This document shows, piece after piece, positions 11,280-23,073 of a stretch of DNA of 64,000 nt. Origin of the DNA: Rhizomys pruinosus (lineage: Eukaryota; Chordata; Mammalia; Rodentia; Spalacidae); NCBI GenBank assembly GCA_009823505.1, contig VZQC01000356.1:674144-738143 (forward strand), read 5' to 3'. Made by a program: the position numbers and the translations under genes. Under the pieces are notes generated by a model. That model saw only the letters and a program-made list of their open reading frames with translations, was not told where the DNA came from and did not search any database. Position 1 is the stretch's first letter, and every line of letters begins with the position of its first letter.

Positions 11280-11735
11280 ATAACTGGGTAGGCACCTTAC
11301 CAGGAATTTTGTCAGGGAAGGTTACTGGGTGTGCTCTCTGTTGAGGAGTCCTTGCTTGGTTCTCTATTCCAGCAAAGCTTTAGCTAGAGCTCAGTGTTCA
11401 GGCGTATCAGTTGTCAGGTACCCAAGAAGGTAAAATTATGAAACTGGAGCCAAATAGTTCAGCTCCACAAGTAAGTGATGCCCTCAATGTGGGCACAGTG
11501 CTCGGAAGAGCAGTCTGAGAGGACGCTATCGCAAGGACCTGATGCTCCTCTTACCCTTCTAATGTTGCTCCTCTGGGGCTCTGTGGTTCAGGAGGACCTC
11601 CACCGCACTCTTAAGTTCTGGGGTTCTCACAATGGTACTCTAGCCCATAGACAGTTATAAGTTGGCTTTACCATGAAGTTGCTAAAGTTATGGAACTGAT
11701 CATCTGTCCTGCTACTTATCTGAGGTCACTTGCAC
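11280..11735. other. non-repetitive stretch, no gene seen
   Basis: There is no recognised repeat or exon. Frames of 60-80 codons here have no supporting signals. Confidence 0.4.
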
Positions 11736-11737
11736 TG

Positions 11738-12070
11738 GTATCCATTTTTGTTTGTTCTGTCAGCTTGATACAATCTAGAACCACTTGGGAAGAGAATCTC
11801 ACTAAGGGAGTGTCTATATCAGATGGCCTGTGGCCATGCATGTGTGGGACTGTCTTGATTATGTTAATTTGGGTGGGAAGATCGCCCACTATGGAAGCAT
11901 TCCTTAGGCAGGAGACTCCCACTGTATTGGAGTGAAGAATGCAAGCTGCACACACAAGCGTGCATGCATTAACTCATTGTTCTCTGGTCTCTGGATGCAG
12001 TGACTTCAATTTCCTGACACTTTGACTTGGATCTGTCAGAGTATTTTATCACAGGAACATAAATAAAGAT
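11738..12070 (+). mobile_element. LTR-like rodent repeat, solo
   Basis: It starts 'tctgtcagcttgatacaatc' and ends near 'aggaacataaataaag', which contains AATAAA. It is the reverse orientation of the repeats at 43770, 45960 and 60815. Family assignment (probably a rodent MaLR-type LTR) is from memory and uncertain. Confidence 0.55.
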
Positions 12071-13305
12071 ATGACGTTATCCATTTCCAAGTTCACTCTG
12101 TGAGACGGTGACAGGGCCATTGGTCATTATTAATAAGAATTAATAAGTGAAAAGTTGGTTATTAGAAATTAGATGTTATTTAAAAATATTTTAAATTTTG
12201 TGTCTTAAGGAAAAGATCAAGTTAAATGGTCCCTAAGATCAAGCCCATTCATCAGTTCATGAGACATATTACTGAACTCCAGAGGGATACAAGAAAAGAC
12301 ATATGAATAAGGAAGTTAAAGCCCTGTACCAAAATCATAGTGATGCGTTGACACCTGTCTGGCTAAGGCTAATAATCTGCAGGTGCACACAGATGTCTAA
12401 CTTAAAAGGCACAGGATAAATGTTCCTATTACTCTTGCACTTGATGAATTGATCTAGGCTAGCCAACCCAGTCTTGGCTCCCACTGTTTCTTCCTCCTAC
12501 TCCAGCCACCACCAGACGCCTCTACAGACCCATTGCCAGAAATAGCCTCCTACTAACCATCTGTCAAAACTGCCTTCCCACCTTCATTCATCTGAAAAGT
12601 AATTGCACCCTGTTAGCATCCAAACCCCAACTTGTTGACAGGATCATAAGAGTCAGTCTCAATGGGGTAATTGTATTTTATATACAGTATTTTAATATTA
12701 ACTCTTCAGTTTGCACAATAATACTAGCAATTATTGTTATACCCATTGTACAAAGGAGAGAATTAAAGCTGAGAAATGTTAAGTGGTTTGTCCATGTTTC
12801 CTTATTTAGACATGGGAAGAAAGGGAACTCAAATATAGATCTCCTAACTGCTGTTGATCTAAGTTGTTTTTAAAAAGACAAAAATGTATTATAGAATCTA
12901 TCACATGGTACTACAGGATATTGAAATGATTGTACACTTGTCCTATGATCCCATAATGATCATTAGAACTATTCACCTACAAAATGACTTTATACCATAC
13001 TGCACCAAATGCAAGAAACTACTTTTTAGGAGTGAATGCTATAGGCTTTAACTTTTGCAAAGCAAAAGAGAGTATATTTTAGTATTTCAATTTGCAAGAA
13101 TGCAATGAAAATACTGGCTAATACTTGAGAGCTGGTGTTCAGGGAAGGGGCTGACTTGTCCATCCCTCCAAGTCCTGTATCTGAAGTGTGGAGTATCCTT
13201 AGCAAGTCTTACCTTCAAGCTCTGGGAGGCAGCCAAAGCACTGGCAATAGCCAGTATGGTTTGGGGAGTCTCTCACCTCCCCTAACCAGGCTAAGCTCAA
13301 GAAAA
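12071..13305. other. non-repetitive stretch, no gene seen
   Basis: AT-rich sequence with no recognised repeat, RNA gene or splice-flanked frame. Confidence 0.45.
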
Positions 13306-13309
13306 CTAC

Positions 13310-13965
13310 TAATGAATGGTTTCAAGGGAAAGAAGAACCCTCATTCACTGTTGGTGGGATGGAGTAGTGGTGAAAGTACTGTGGAAATTTGTGTGGAGTA
13401 TTCTCAGAAAGTTAAAAATAGATCGATCACATGACCCACCTCTACCCCTCCTTGGCATATAAACAAAGGGATCTGTAGCTTACTATAGATATATGTGTTC
13501 AGCTATCTTCATTGCTGCTCTCTTCACAATAGCTAGGAAATGCCTAGATATCCTTTACTGATGGATTAATAATAAACATGTAGTGCACATGCATAATGTA
13601 ATTCTATTTGTCTGTAAAGCCAAATGAGATCATGAAATTCCCAGGCAAATAGATAGCGCTAAACAATAATATACTAACTGAGGTACACTGACCCAGAAAG
13701 ACAAATGCCTCCTGCTCTCTTATTCATGTACCTGAGCTTCAAATCTTTAAATCTGAGGATATGACATCAAGTAACCACAGAACTCAGTAAAGTAGAATAA
13801 GGAAGAACGAGCTCTTGAAAGGGGAATAATAAGATATAGGGAAAATGGGAGGGGGTTCACCTGGGGGAGGGAAGACAGAGGGAGGAAGGAATGATGAGAA
13901 ACACTGAGGATCCTTGAAAAAGCCAGAGGGAGACATTTTATAAGCCTATTTTAAAAATACATTTA
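13310..13965 (+). mobile_element. old L1 3' end (ORF2 C-terminus and 3' UTR)
   Basis: It starts at 'gaagaaccctcattcactgt' (ORF2 tail), passes the typical 'cttcattgctgctctcttca' phrase, and ends with a purine-rich 3' UTR (13850-13940). It is diverged and non-coding, and directly precedes L1 B. Confidence 0.75.
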
Positions 13966-13970
13966 TAGGG

Positions 13971-14470
13971 TTTGTGAGTCTGTGTGTGCAGTGCTCAGGT
14001 TGGGGTCTTGCTGAGACCACATGAAGCACAGGAGCCCAGAGCTCACTCCAAACAGGTAGAACTTAGGGTAGATTGACTCTTGGGTTACTGGATGGTTGAT
14101 TTGCCGGTTCGTAGCAGGGGAGCTGTGAACTGGCCTGCTTGGATCCAAACCCTAAACCCTTATAGGGTGTGGCTATCTGGGTGGAGCCGCCCTTCACCCT
14201 TGAAGCCAGCAACTGGTGCCATTGTGAGTCTGTGTGCAGGGTGCTCAGGTTGGGGTCTTGCTAAGACCACCTGAATGACAGGAGCCCGGAGCTCTCTCCA
14301 GACAGGGCTAAGTCAGGCATATCCTCCCCACCCCCACCAACTGGAATTGAGGAGGAAATATCCAAGTGGATTTTTTTGAGAAGCTTCAGAACAGGAAGGA
14401 AAGAGTGACTTAGACTTCCAATATCCAATATGTAAACAAAATTGAAAGCCTGAAGCCTAGACAAGTCAAC
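13971..14470 (+). promoter_or_regulatory. L1 B 5' UTR monomers (250-bp type)
   Basis: A unit beginning GTGAGTCTGTGTG occurs at 13974 and 14224, a period of 250 bp. The second copy passes into the non-repeated leader. By position it is the L1 promoter. It is unrelated by eye to the 134-bp and 161-bp monomers in the same window. Confidence 0.75.
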
Positions 14471-14628
14471 ACTCCATAAACAAGGAGGGGGGAAAAGCGT
14501 CGGAACAAGGCAAGCAAAACAAACCTTCAACATAGTGAAAAGACATTTGTGATTGGCATCTGAATATAGGCAAAGAAAAAAAAAAAAAAAAGGAAACCCT
14601 CATGCCCAGAACACAGTGAAGGGATAAC

Positions 14629-15820
14629 ATGGGAAAGGTGCAGGATAATTCTGCACCAAGCTCTACCATCTCTGTAGGAGATTGCTACAATGGGATGCCC
14701 CTGGAGGTGACCCAAGAAACAGATCTTAGAGACATAATTGAAGACCTATGCAGAGAAGTTCAAGAAAATAAAGAAGAAGTCAGAGAACTAAGGAGAGAAA
14801 ATGAAAAACTCAAAAAGGACCTACAGGGATACAATGACAAACTTCAGAAAGAACTAGAGGAAGAGAATGAGAAACTCCATAAAGAACTAGAGGGAGAAAA
14901 TAACAAATTCTAAAAGAAAGTAGAAACACTGAAAAAGGAAGCCAACCAGCGAAGTAAGGAGCACCAAGAATAGATTGAGAAGCTCAAAAAGGAAATGGAA
15001 ATATTAAACAAATCACAGGATGAAATGAAAAAGGAAAAAGAACACTCATCCAATCAAGACAAAAGGAAAGGAAAAAGCCTCAGACATAGAATGGAGGGAG
15101 CAGAACAAAGAATATCAGATCTGGAAGATAACAGAGCAACTAAAAAGTTCAAATAAAGATTATGAAAAATTTAAAAATACACAAAAGTGGAACAACCAGG
15201 AAATATGGGACACTATGAAGAGATCAAACCTCCACATCATAGGAATAGAGGAAGGAGGAGAATCTCAAGAGAACAGTATTGATCAGATCTTCAACAGAAT
15301 AATAGATGAAAATTTCCCCAAACTAAAAATAGACAAACCCATACAAATACAAGAAGCACACAGGACTCCAAATAGACAAGATCAGAAAAGAAACTCCCCA
15401 TGCCATATTGTAGTTAAAATGCTAGACGCCCAAAACAAAGACAAAATTCTGAAGGCTACAAAAGAAAAACAAGTCACATACAAAGGGAAACCCATCAGAA
15501 TTACAACTGACTTCTCGGTGCAAACCATGAAAGCAAGAAGAATATGGAGCAAAGCATTCCCAGTGTTAATGGACTATGGATGCCAACTGAGAATACTATA
15601 CCCAGCAAAAATGTCGATTATAGCTGAAGGAGAGAGAAAAATCTTCCATGACATAAACAAGATGATAAAATACATGTCCAGAAAACCAACTCTTCAGAAA
15701 ATACTTAAATCAATTCAAAGGCAGAAGAGAGGAGCAACTATCCCCAAGCACCTAGGAAAAGAAACTAATAAAAACATAACCATAGGAGTAGAATCAGTGG
15801 CTAGAAGTCCAAATGGATAA
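14629..15820 (+). pseudogene. L1 B ORF1 (RNA-binding chaperone), broken
   Basis: The ATG at 14629 starts MGKVQDNSAPSS and opens a coiled coil (residues about 45-95). The frame is stopped by TAA at 14911-14913 and TAG near 14971, and a frameshift lies before 15215. From 15215 the ORF is open to TAA at 15818-15820. This part carries the RRM start (NLHIIGIEEGG), the conserved EAHRTPNRQDQKRNSP block and the C-terminal domain (YKGKPIRITTDFS, ILYPAKMS). The C-terminal two-thirds is therefore well kept and the coiled coil is damaged. Its last 8 nt overlap the ORF2 start. Confidence 0.9.
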
Positions 15821-18371
15821 TAAAGTGAAAGGAAGCAACATCCATCTCTCAATTATAACCTTAAATATTAATGGACTAAACTCCCCAATCAAAAGACATA
15901 GACTGGGAAAATGGATTAGGAAACAAAATCCATCTATATGTTGTCTACAAGAAACCCATCTCAATTTCAAGGACAGGCACCAACTTAAGGTGAAGGGATG
16001 GAAGAAAGTATTCCAAGCAAATGGTACTAAAAAGAAAACAGGAGTTGCTATTCTAGTATCAGACAAAATAGACTTCAAAGCAAAAGAAATTAAAAGAGAC
16101 AAAGAGGTCCATTACATCTTCATTAAAGGAACAATTGATGATGAAGATCTCACAATCATGAATATATACGCACCAAATGCCGGTGCACCAAACTTTGTAA
16201 AGACAATTCTTCAGGATCTCAAGGCACAGATTAACCCCAGCACACTAATAATAGGGGACCTCAATACCCCACTAAGTCCTTTAGACAGATCAACAGGACA
16301 AAGGATAAACAGAGAGACATCTGAACTGAATGATACAATACACCAAATGGACCTCACAGACATCTATCGAATATTCCACCCAAACACCAGAGAATACACT
16401 TTCTACTCAGCACCCCATGGAACATTCTCCAAAATAGACCATATACTGGGACACAGGGAAAAACTCAACAAATACAAAAAGATTGAAATAATCTCATGCA
16501 TTCTATCAGACCACAGTGCAATAAAACTCAATATCAACACCAGGATAAACCCTACAACCTACAAGAACACATGGAGACTAAACAACACTCTCCTGAATAA
16601 TGAATGGGTCAAGGAAGAAATAAAGAAAGAAATAAAAACATTCCTGGAACTGAATGACAATGATAATACAACACAGCAAAACCTATGGGACACTTTAAAA
16701 GCAGTCCTAAGAGGGAAGTTTATAGCTCTAAGTGCCTACATTAAAAAAACAGAAAGAGCACAAGTGAATGATCTAACACTGCAGCTAAAAATACTTGAGA
16801 AACAACAACAAATGAACCCTAAACGGAGCAGACAAGAAGAAATAACAAAAATCAGAGCAGAGATCAATGAAATAGAAACAAAGAAAACCATACAAAAAAT
16901 CAATGAATCCAAAAGCTGGTTCTTTGAGAGAATAAACAAGATAGACAGACCTCTAGCCCAGTTAACCAAAAGAAAGAGGGAACAACTCCAAATCAATAGA
17001 ATCTGTGATGAAAGGGGAAATATCACAACAGACAATGAAAAGATCCAGACAATCATATGGGAATACTTCAAAAACCCATACTCTACTAAGTTTGAAAACC
17101 TAGAAGAAATGGATGAGTATCTGAAATCTTGGGAATCACCAAAGCTCAACCAAGAAGAGATTGACAGCTTAAATAGACCAATAATATATGAAGAAATTGA
17201 AGATGTAATAAGAAGCCTTCTAACCAAAAAATGCCCAGGCCCAGATGGTTTTGCAGCAGAATTCTATAAAATATTTCAAAAAGACATACAACCATTACTA
17301 CTCAAGTTGATTAGAAGGATACAAACGGAGGGAGTTTTCCCAGATTCCGTCTATGAAGCCAGCGTCATGGTATTACCAAAACCACGGAAAGATACAACCA
17401 AAAAGGGGAACTATAGACCCATTTCCTTAATGAACACAGATGCCAAAATTCTAAACAGGATACTGGCAAATCGCATACAGACTCACATCAAGAAGATCAT
17501 CCATCATGACCAAGATGGATTCATACCAGAGATGCAGGGATGGTTCAACATACAAAAATCAATAAATATCATCAAGCATATAAATGGACTGAAAGACAAA
17601 AACCACACCATCATCTCAATTGACACAGAAAAAGCCTTTGACAAAATCCAGCATCCCTTCATGCTTAAAGTTCTAGAGGGAATTGGATTGAAGGGATCAT
17701 TCCTCAATGTAATCAAAGCCATATACAGGAAACCCACAGCCAATATCATCCTAAATGGGGAAACGATAGAAGCATTCCCCTTAAAGGTCAGAACTCAGCA
17801 AGACTGCCCCCTGTCACCACCCCTTTTCAATATAGTGCTTGAAACCCTTGCTAGGACAATAAGGCAAGAAAAGGAAATTAAAGGAGTACTAATTGGAAAA
17901 GAGGAAGTCAAGTTATCCCTTTTTGCTGACGATATGATTGTTTACTTAAGGGATGCTAAGAACTCCACCAGAAAACTCTTAGAAATGATTAAGAGCTTCA
18001 GTAAAGTGGCAGGATACAAAATAAATCTAGAAAAATCAGTAGCCTTTCTTTACACCAACAACAAGCAACAGAAGAAGGAATACAAGAAGACCTTCCTACT
18101 CACAATAGCCTCAAAAACAATAAAATACCTAGGAACAAACCTAACCAAGGACACCAAGGATCTCTACAACAAAAAGTTAAAACCCCTGAAGAAGGAAATT
18201 GAAGAAGACATCAGAAGATTGACAAACTTCCCATGCTCATGGATTGAAAAAATAAATATAGTAAAAATGTCCATTCTACCCAAACTCTTGTACAGATTTG
18301 ATGCAATCCCAATCAAAATCCCCAAGAGTTTCTTCACATGCTTGGGAAAAAAAATCCTTAATTTCATATAG
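15813..18371 (+). pseudogene. L1 B ORF2: endonuclease and reverse transcriptase, truncated at 852 codons
   Basis: ORF2p nicks target DNA and copies L1 RNA in place. The ATG at 15813 overlaps the end of ORF1 (ATGGATAA). The N-terminal APE endonuclease keeps its key segments: LNINGLNSP (about residue 18), CLQETHL (about 45), GDLNTPLS (about 147) and SDHSA (about 231). The RT domain keeps PGPDGF, PISLMN, MQGWFNI and the catalytic FADD (about 704). The usual RQGCPLSP motif reads QQDCPLSP, a change at a normally conserved glycine. TAG at 18369-18371 replaces an expected tryptophan codon (NFIW). Downstream frames continue recognisably (18716-18916 and 18953-19095) with further stops. The Cys-rich C-terminus resumes after the insertion, at 20182. 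Only a few changes separate it from a full ORF2, but it is not functional as read. Confidence 0.92.
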
Positions 18372-19100
18372 AAAAACAAAAGACCCTGAATAGCCAAAGC
18401 AACCCTGAGCGAAAACAGCAATACAGGGGGGATCTCTATACCAGACTTCAAACTATACTACAGGGGTATAGTCATAAAAACAGCTTGGTACTGGCACAAA
18501 AACAGACCAGTTGACCAGTGGAACAAAACTGAAGATCCAAACCTGAGCACATACAATTTTAGCCACCTCGTATTTGACAAGGGGGCCAAGAAGACACAAT
18601 GGAGGAAAGAAAGCACCTTCAGCAAGTGGTGTTGGCAAAACTGGATCACTACCTGTAGAAGAATGAAATCTCGCCCTATACAAAAGTCAATTCCAGACGG
18701 ATCAAAGATCTCAACGTGAAACCCAAAACTCTGGAGGTGATAGAAGAAAAACTTGGCAGCAGACTACAAGACATAGGCATAGGAAAAGACTTCATAAATC
18801 AGACAGCAGCTGCACAAGAAATAAGATCGACAATTGACAAATGGGACCTCATTAAACTCAAAAGCTTTTGTACATCAAAAGAAATCAAGGAAGTGAAGAA
18901 AAATCCCACAGAGTGAGAGGAAATCTTCACTGCAGATACATCTGACAAAGCATTGATTTCCAGAGTATATAAACTACTCAAAAAACAAAGAAGAAAGAAA
19001 ACAAATGAATCACTCAAAAGATGGAGCAAAGAATTGAATAGAGACTTCACAAGTGAGGAATTAGAGATGGATGAGAAGCATCTTAAAAACTGTTCAATGG

Positions 19101-20181
19101 TAGGTTACATTGGTATAGACACAGATGTTTGGATGGTATGTTAATCCATGAATTACATTTTTTTCTGTTAAGTATGACAGGGTCATCGTGTGGTTTATAA
19201 CATCTCCTAACCATTAGAGGATGTAAGCTTGTGGCATCAGCCGTGGGTTATTCCTCCAAGGAGAGAGCCAATAGCCAATTAGATTTGGGATATACAGACA
19301 TAAGGCTGCCACTGCTGCACAGTATTTCCAGGCAGATGAGGTGTAGCTGGTGCTGATGGAGGGGTTTTGCTTGACTCAAGGAGACCCATATTTGCTTTAT
19401 TGGTTTAGTGGCCTTTTGCAACACTCTCTGGCATTCCAGAGGGCTATGCCGCTAATGGACTCTGACAAGTGCGGGATCTCCATAACATCATTCTACCATA
19501 CAACTAGTAATGTTTAAAAAATTTACCTATATAATCCCATTGGTGAGTGCCTTCATTAGTAAGGACACCGAAGGCTATATATATACTGTTTAAATACCTA
19601 TATATCTAATTGCATGTGCTTCATTAGTAAGATTGAATGGTTATGCCCTGGACAAGCTGGCAGCCCATGAAAGAAAACATGCAGAATTGACTAGAGACCA
19701 AGACAACCAGCTCCAGAGAAAGTAGATGGTTTTGCAATCTCATTCATGTGTGCCCCTTTTCTAAGCCAGGGAACAATCTGCAGAAAGGAGGCCCGGTAGA
19801 ATGTAAGGGCTGCGATAGAGGTGAAAGGTGAACTACAACAATATAGACCTGGACACTCATTTGATCGACTTGATTGAACATACAATGCCCCCCCCCCCGC
19901 TGGATGGTGGGACCCATGAGCCCTGTGGGTTTGGGGGCACAACTGCTCGGCAAATTGGTTTTAAATGAAAGATGCTTGTACTCAAATTATCATTAATTGT
20001 TAAAAAAATGAAACAAAACAACAACAAAAAAAACCAGAAAGATGCAGAAAAGTTAACGGCGAATGCATGATCTGGGATGGGTAGGGGTGGGGGCGGGGGG
20101 TGAAGGGAAGGGATATATTCCTGAACTGAATTGGAAAATGATGTATTGAAATACACAAAACATCAAAAAAAAAAAAAAAAC
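19101..20181 (+). mobile_element. 5'-inverted copy of the unfamiliar ~2-kb repeat, inserted in L1 B
   Basis: The insertion is flanked by CTGTTCAATGG (19090-19100 and 20182-20192) and ends in an A-tract (20163-20180). Its first about 400 bp (19101-19500) is the reverse complement of about 22190-22560, while 19540-20030 runs parallel to 22570-22985. It then adds a G-rich L1-like tail (20070-20160). Target-site duplication, A-tail and 5' inversion together mark L1-machinery insertion by twin priming. No coding frame was found. Confidence 0.85.
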
Positions 20182-20935
20182 CTGTTCAATGGCCACTAAT
20201 AATTAGGGAAATGCAAATTAAGACGCATTTTATAAGAAATTCATCTCACTCTGATAAGGCTGCCAAGGATCAAGAAAACAAATGATGCCAAGTGCTTGAG
20301 AGGTTGTGGGGAAAGGGGGACATTCATCCACTGCTAGTGGTAATGTTAACTTGTTCAGCCACTATGGAAAGCAGGAGTGGAGAACCCTTAGAAGATTCAA
20401 AATGAGAATTTGTCATTTGATCCAGTCATAACGCATTCCTGGGTATATATCTGGTTATATACAAGACTCATCTTACTGCAGAATACAATGCACAGCTATA
20501 TTTATTTACAGTCTGTTCAAATAGCAAAAAAGCTGGAATCAACCAAATGCCCCCTCAACTGCTGTGGATAGAGAAAAATGTGGTACATGTACACAAATGG
20601 AGTTCTACATGCAGTGGTAAAGAAACACAACATATGATATTTGTAGGTAAATGAGTGGAGCTAGAAGATATTATATTAAGTGAAAGTAACACAGTCCCAG
20701 AAAAACAACAAATGACAAATGGTATCCCTCCATCTGTGGATGCTAGTGTCAATAACCCAGTTGTTAATATCTCTTGTGGAGAGGGATGCAATATTAAAAG
20801 AACAAAACAGAAAGACTGCATCAGAAAACTGAAACAGTGAATTGGGATCTGAGGGGTGGGTAGGGTTGGGAGAGGGACAAGGGTCTATATTCGATGAAAA
20901 TTGTATATTTAATTTGATGATGGAGTTCAACAAGT
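20182..20935 (+). pseudogene. L1 B ORF2 C-terminus and 3' UTR after the insertion
   Basis: It resumes exactly where L1 B was interrupted. The Cys/His cluster survives in outline (K-C-L-R-G-C-G-E-R-G-T-F-I-H-C at 20287-20335), but stops follow. The 3' UTR is short and ends with a G-run tract (about 20848-20878) and 'tttaatttgatgatggag'. Confidence 0.85.
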
Positions 20936-20939
20936 ATCC

Positions 20940-23010
20940 AATTTTTGTCCAGACGGTGTCTACAGGTTACATGGTGTATTAGGACTTAGTAAAAGTAAAA
21001 TATGTGTATATATTGAAACAACATTGGGGGTTTAAAGGTTTTTGATAAAAACGGTAATGCATCTGAGGTTAAATGTAGATATAATTGGCTGTTGTTGTCC
21101 ACATTTTTTTACTTATAATTTGTATAACATCAACTTTGGGATTGGCACATACAAATGTCTCTATAACTTTTCTGCGTTGTACAGTATCATCTTGTAGCAT
21201 TCTCTTTTTACCCTGTAGATAATTTAAATAAGGAATTAAGTTTGCTTCCCAATTAACAACCATACAGTCACCCAAAACGAGCTTGGGTGAATTTAATGAA
21301 ATTTTGCACCTTGATTCCATGCCTATAGGTATGTGTACTACAACTTGCCTTTTTGAGAGCTCATTTGTAAAAAATTAATAACAACTAAATAAAAAAGGGG
21401 GGATACGTCTATATATAAAACCTTTTGTCATAAAATTTTGCAATTTAAATCTTTAAAAAATCTAAACTATGGAAAAAGATTGTATGTTCCCCACAGGTCA
21501 AAACATTACCAACTTAATGGTCGAGAAAAAAAAATACAGACTTTGCATCTTGCTGTTAGGATGTGCCAGGAAGTGCCAGCAGAGAGTTGGCCTGTGCTGA
21601 ACATTGAACAGGAAGGAAAAGCCCCAGGACTGCTACATGACATCAAAAACCTCTCTGTGGATCCTATTGTAACAACTATTATAATAATGAATCCTAATGG
21701 AAACCTTTCCTGTCTAGGTGCTGCAAAGTTTTAATTGAGAGACTTTTGACTTACCTCTTTTCATAGGACAAGGAGGAATATATCGGTGATGAGGTCGTTC
21801 TTCTAACTGTAAATTTGGAGCCAATGTTTAGGAGGTAATTCTCTTTAAAACCCGGTAAACTGGGCCTTCTTTAATTCGACTAATAGACATAGGATACTTA
21901 GAAAAGTGATATTATTCTCTATTCAGAACCAACCATAATACTAAAGTCTCTAAGCTTTGTGCATTTAAGCAAAAATATATTAATACAGGAGAGCTCTTTA
22001 TATCATCATATGGTATTATTCTGCCAAAAGAGATGTTGGCCAGGGATCCAACCCCCACCCCAAAAAGGGTAAAGCTTCTTGCGCTGTAATACTGGGATAC
22101 CTGCAAGAAGAGAGGCAAATAGGCCTGCTGGTGTAAGACCTGATGTAAGCATGGGAAAGATGTATTTGAGCCCTCGCACTTGCAAAGTGTACAGTTGGTC
22201 TCTCGGTAATACCAGAGTACTGTTACGAAAGGCCACAAAACCAGTGTAAGCATAATATATGAGGTATCCTTGAGCCAAGCAGACTCCTCGTCAGCAACAG
22301 CTACACCTCACCATGCCTGGAAATTATGGGCAGCAGTGGCAGCCATATGTCATGTATATCCAATCTATTTGGCTAATAGCTCTCTTTCTTGGAGAATAAC
22401 CCATGGCTGATGCCACACGAGCTTTACATCCTCTAGTGGTTAGGAAATGTTATAGCCAACAGTAAGACCTTGTCATCTTTTACAGAAAAAAAAAAAACAT
22501 AATTCATGGATTAACATACCAGCCAAACATCTGTGTCTATACCAAAGTAACCTACCATAACAATTAGTACTGTTTAAATGCCTATATATCTAATTGCTTG
22601 TGCTTCATTAGTGGGATTGTAAGGTTATTCCTGGGCAAACTGTCCGTCCATGAAAGGAAACAGCCAGAACTGACCAGAGTCCAAACCGACAGGTCCAGAG
22701 AAAGTAGACTGTTTTGCTTCTCATCCACCTGTGCCCCTTTTCTAAGCCTAGGGAACAATCTTTGGAAGAGGGGGCATAGTAGAATGTAAGGGCTGTGATT
22801 GGGGTGAATGGTGAAACTACAGCAATATAGTCTGGACACTTATTTGATGAACTTGACTGTATATACAAGCCGCCCAGCTGGATGGTGGGACCCTTGGGCT
22901 ATGTGGGTTTGGGCACAACTGCTTGCAAATTGGTTTTACATGAAGGATGCTTGTACTCATAAATTATTACTTATTGTTAAAAAATGAAATAAAAGAAAGT
23001 ATATATATTA
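20940..23010 (+). repeat. unfamiliar ~2-kb non-coding repeat, most complete copy
   Basis: It shares order and sequence with 36740-38870 across nearly its whole length (for example 'cctctagtggttaggaaatg' at 22430 against 'cctctagtggttaggagatg' at 38310). Parts recur at 19101-20181, 28996-29178 and 35135-35995, and in mirror at 32370-34560. No frame exceeds about 115 codons and none is shared between copies, so it is probably non-coding. Some copies end in the same G-rich tail as L1. It may be a long L1 3' UTR or a non-autonomous passenger moved by L1. I do not recognise it. Confidence 0.75.
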
Positions 23011-23073
23011 TAAAAAATACATTTATAGGAGGGGAGGAGGAGGGATGGAGATGATGGTAAGACAGTAGTAAGA

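Larger units (their letters stand above)
13966..20935 (+). mobile_element. L1 retrotransposon B, near full length
   Basis: A plus-strand LINE-1 in order: two-unit monomeric 5' UTR (13971-14470), leader, ORF1 (14629-15820, broken), ORF2 (15813 onward, broken at 18369), and a 3' UTR ending in a G-rich tract (about 20850). It is split at 19100/20182 by a 1.08-kb insertion flanked by an 11-bp duplication. The long open APE and RT domains point to a fairly recent insertion. No A-tail is visible at about 20935, where another repeat begins almost at once. Confidence 0.93.

Noticed and set aside
10889..11344. 151-codon frame with KKERK and KEGR repeats
   Set aside because: It runs from a B1 through a GAAA/GGAA tract. 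The openness comes from the repeat.
16736..17227. 163-codon minus-strand frame
   Set aside because: It is antisense to L1 B ORF2, whose sense frame explains the sequence.
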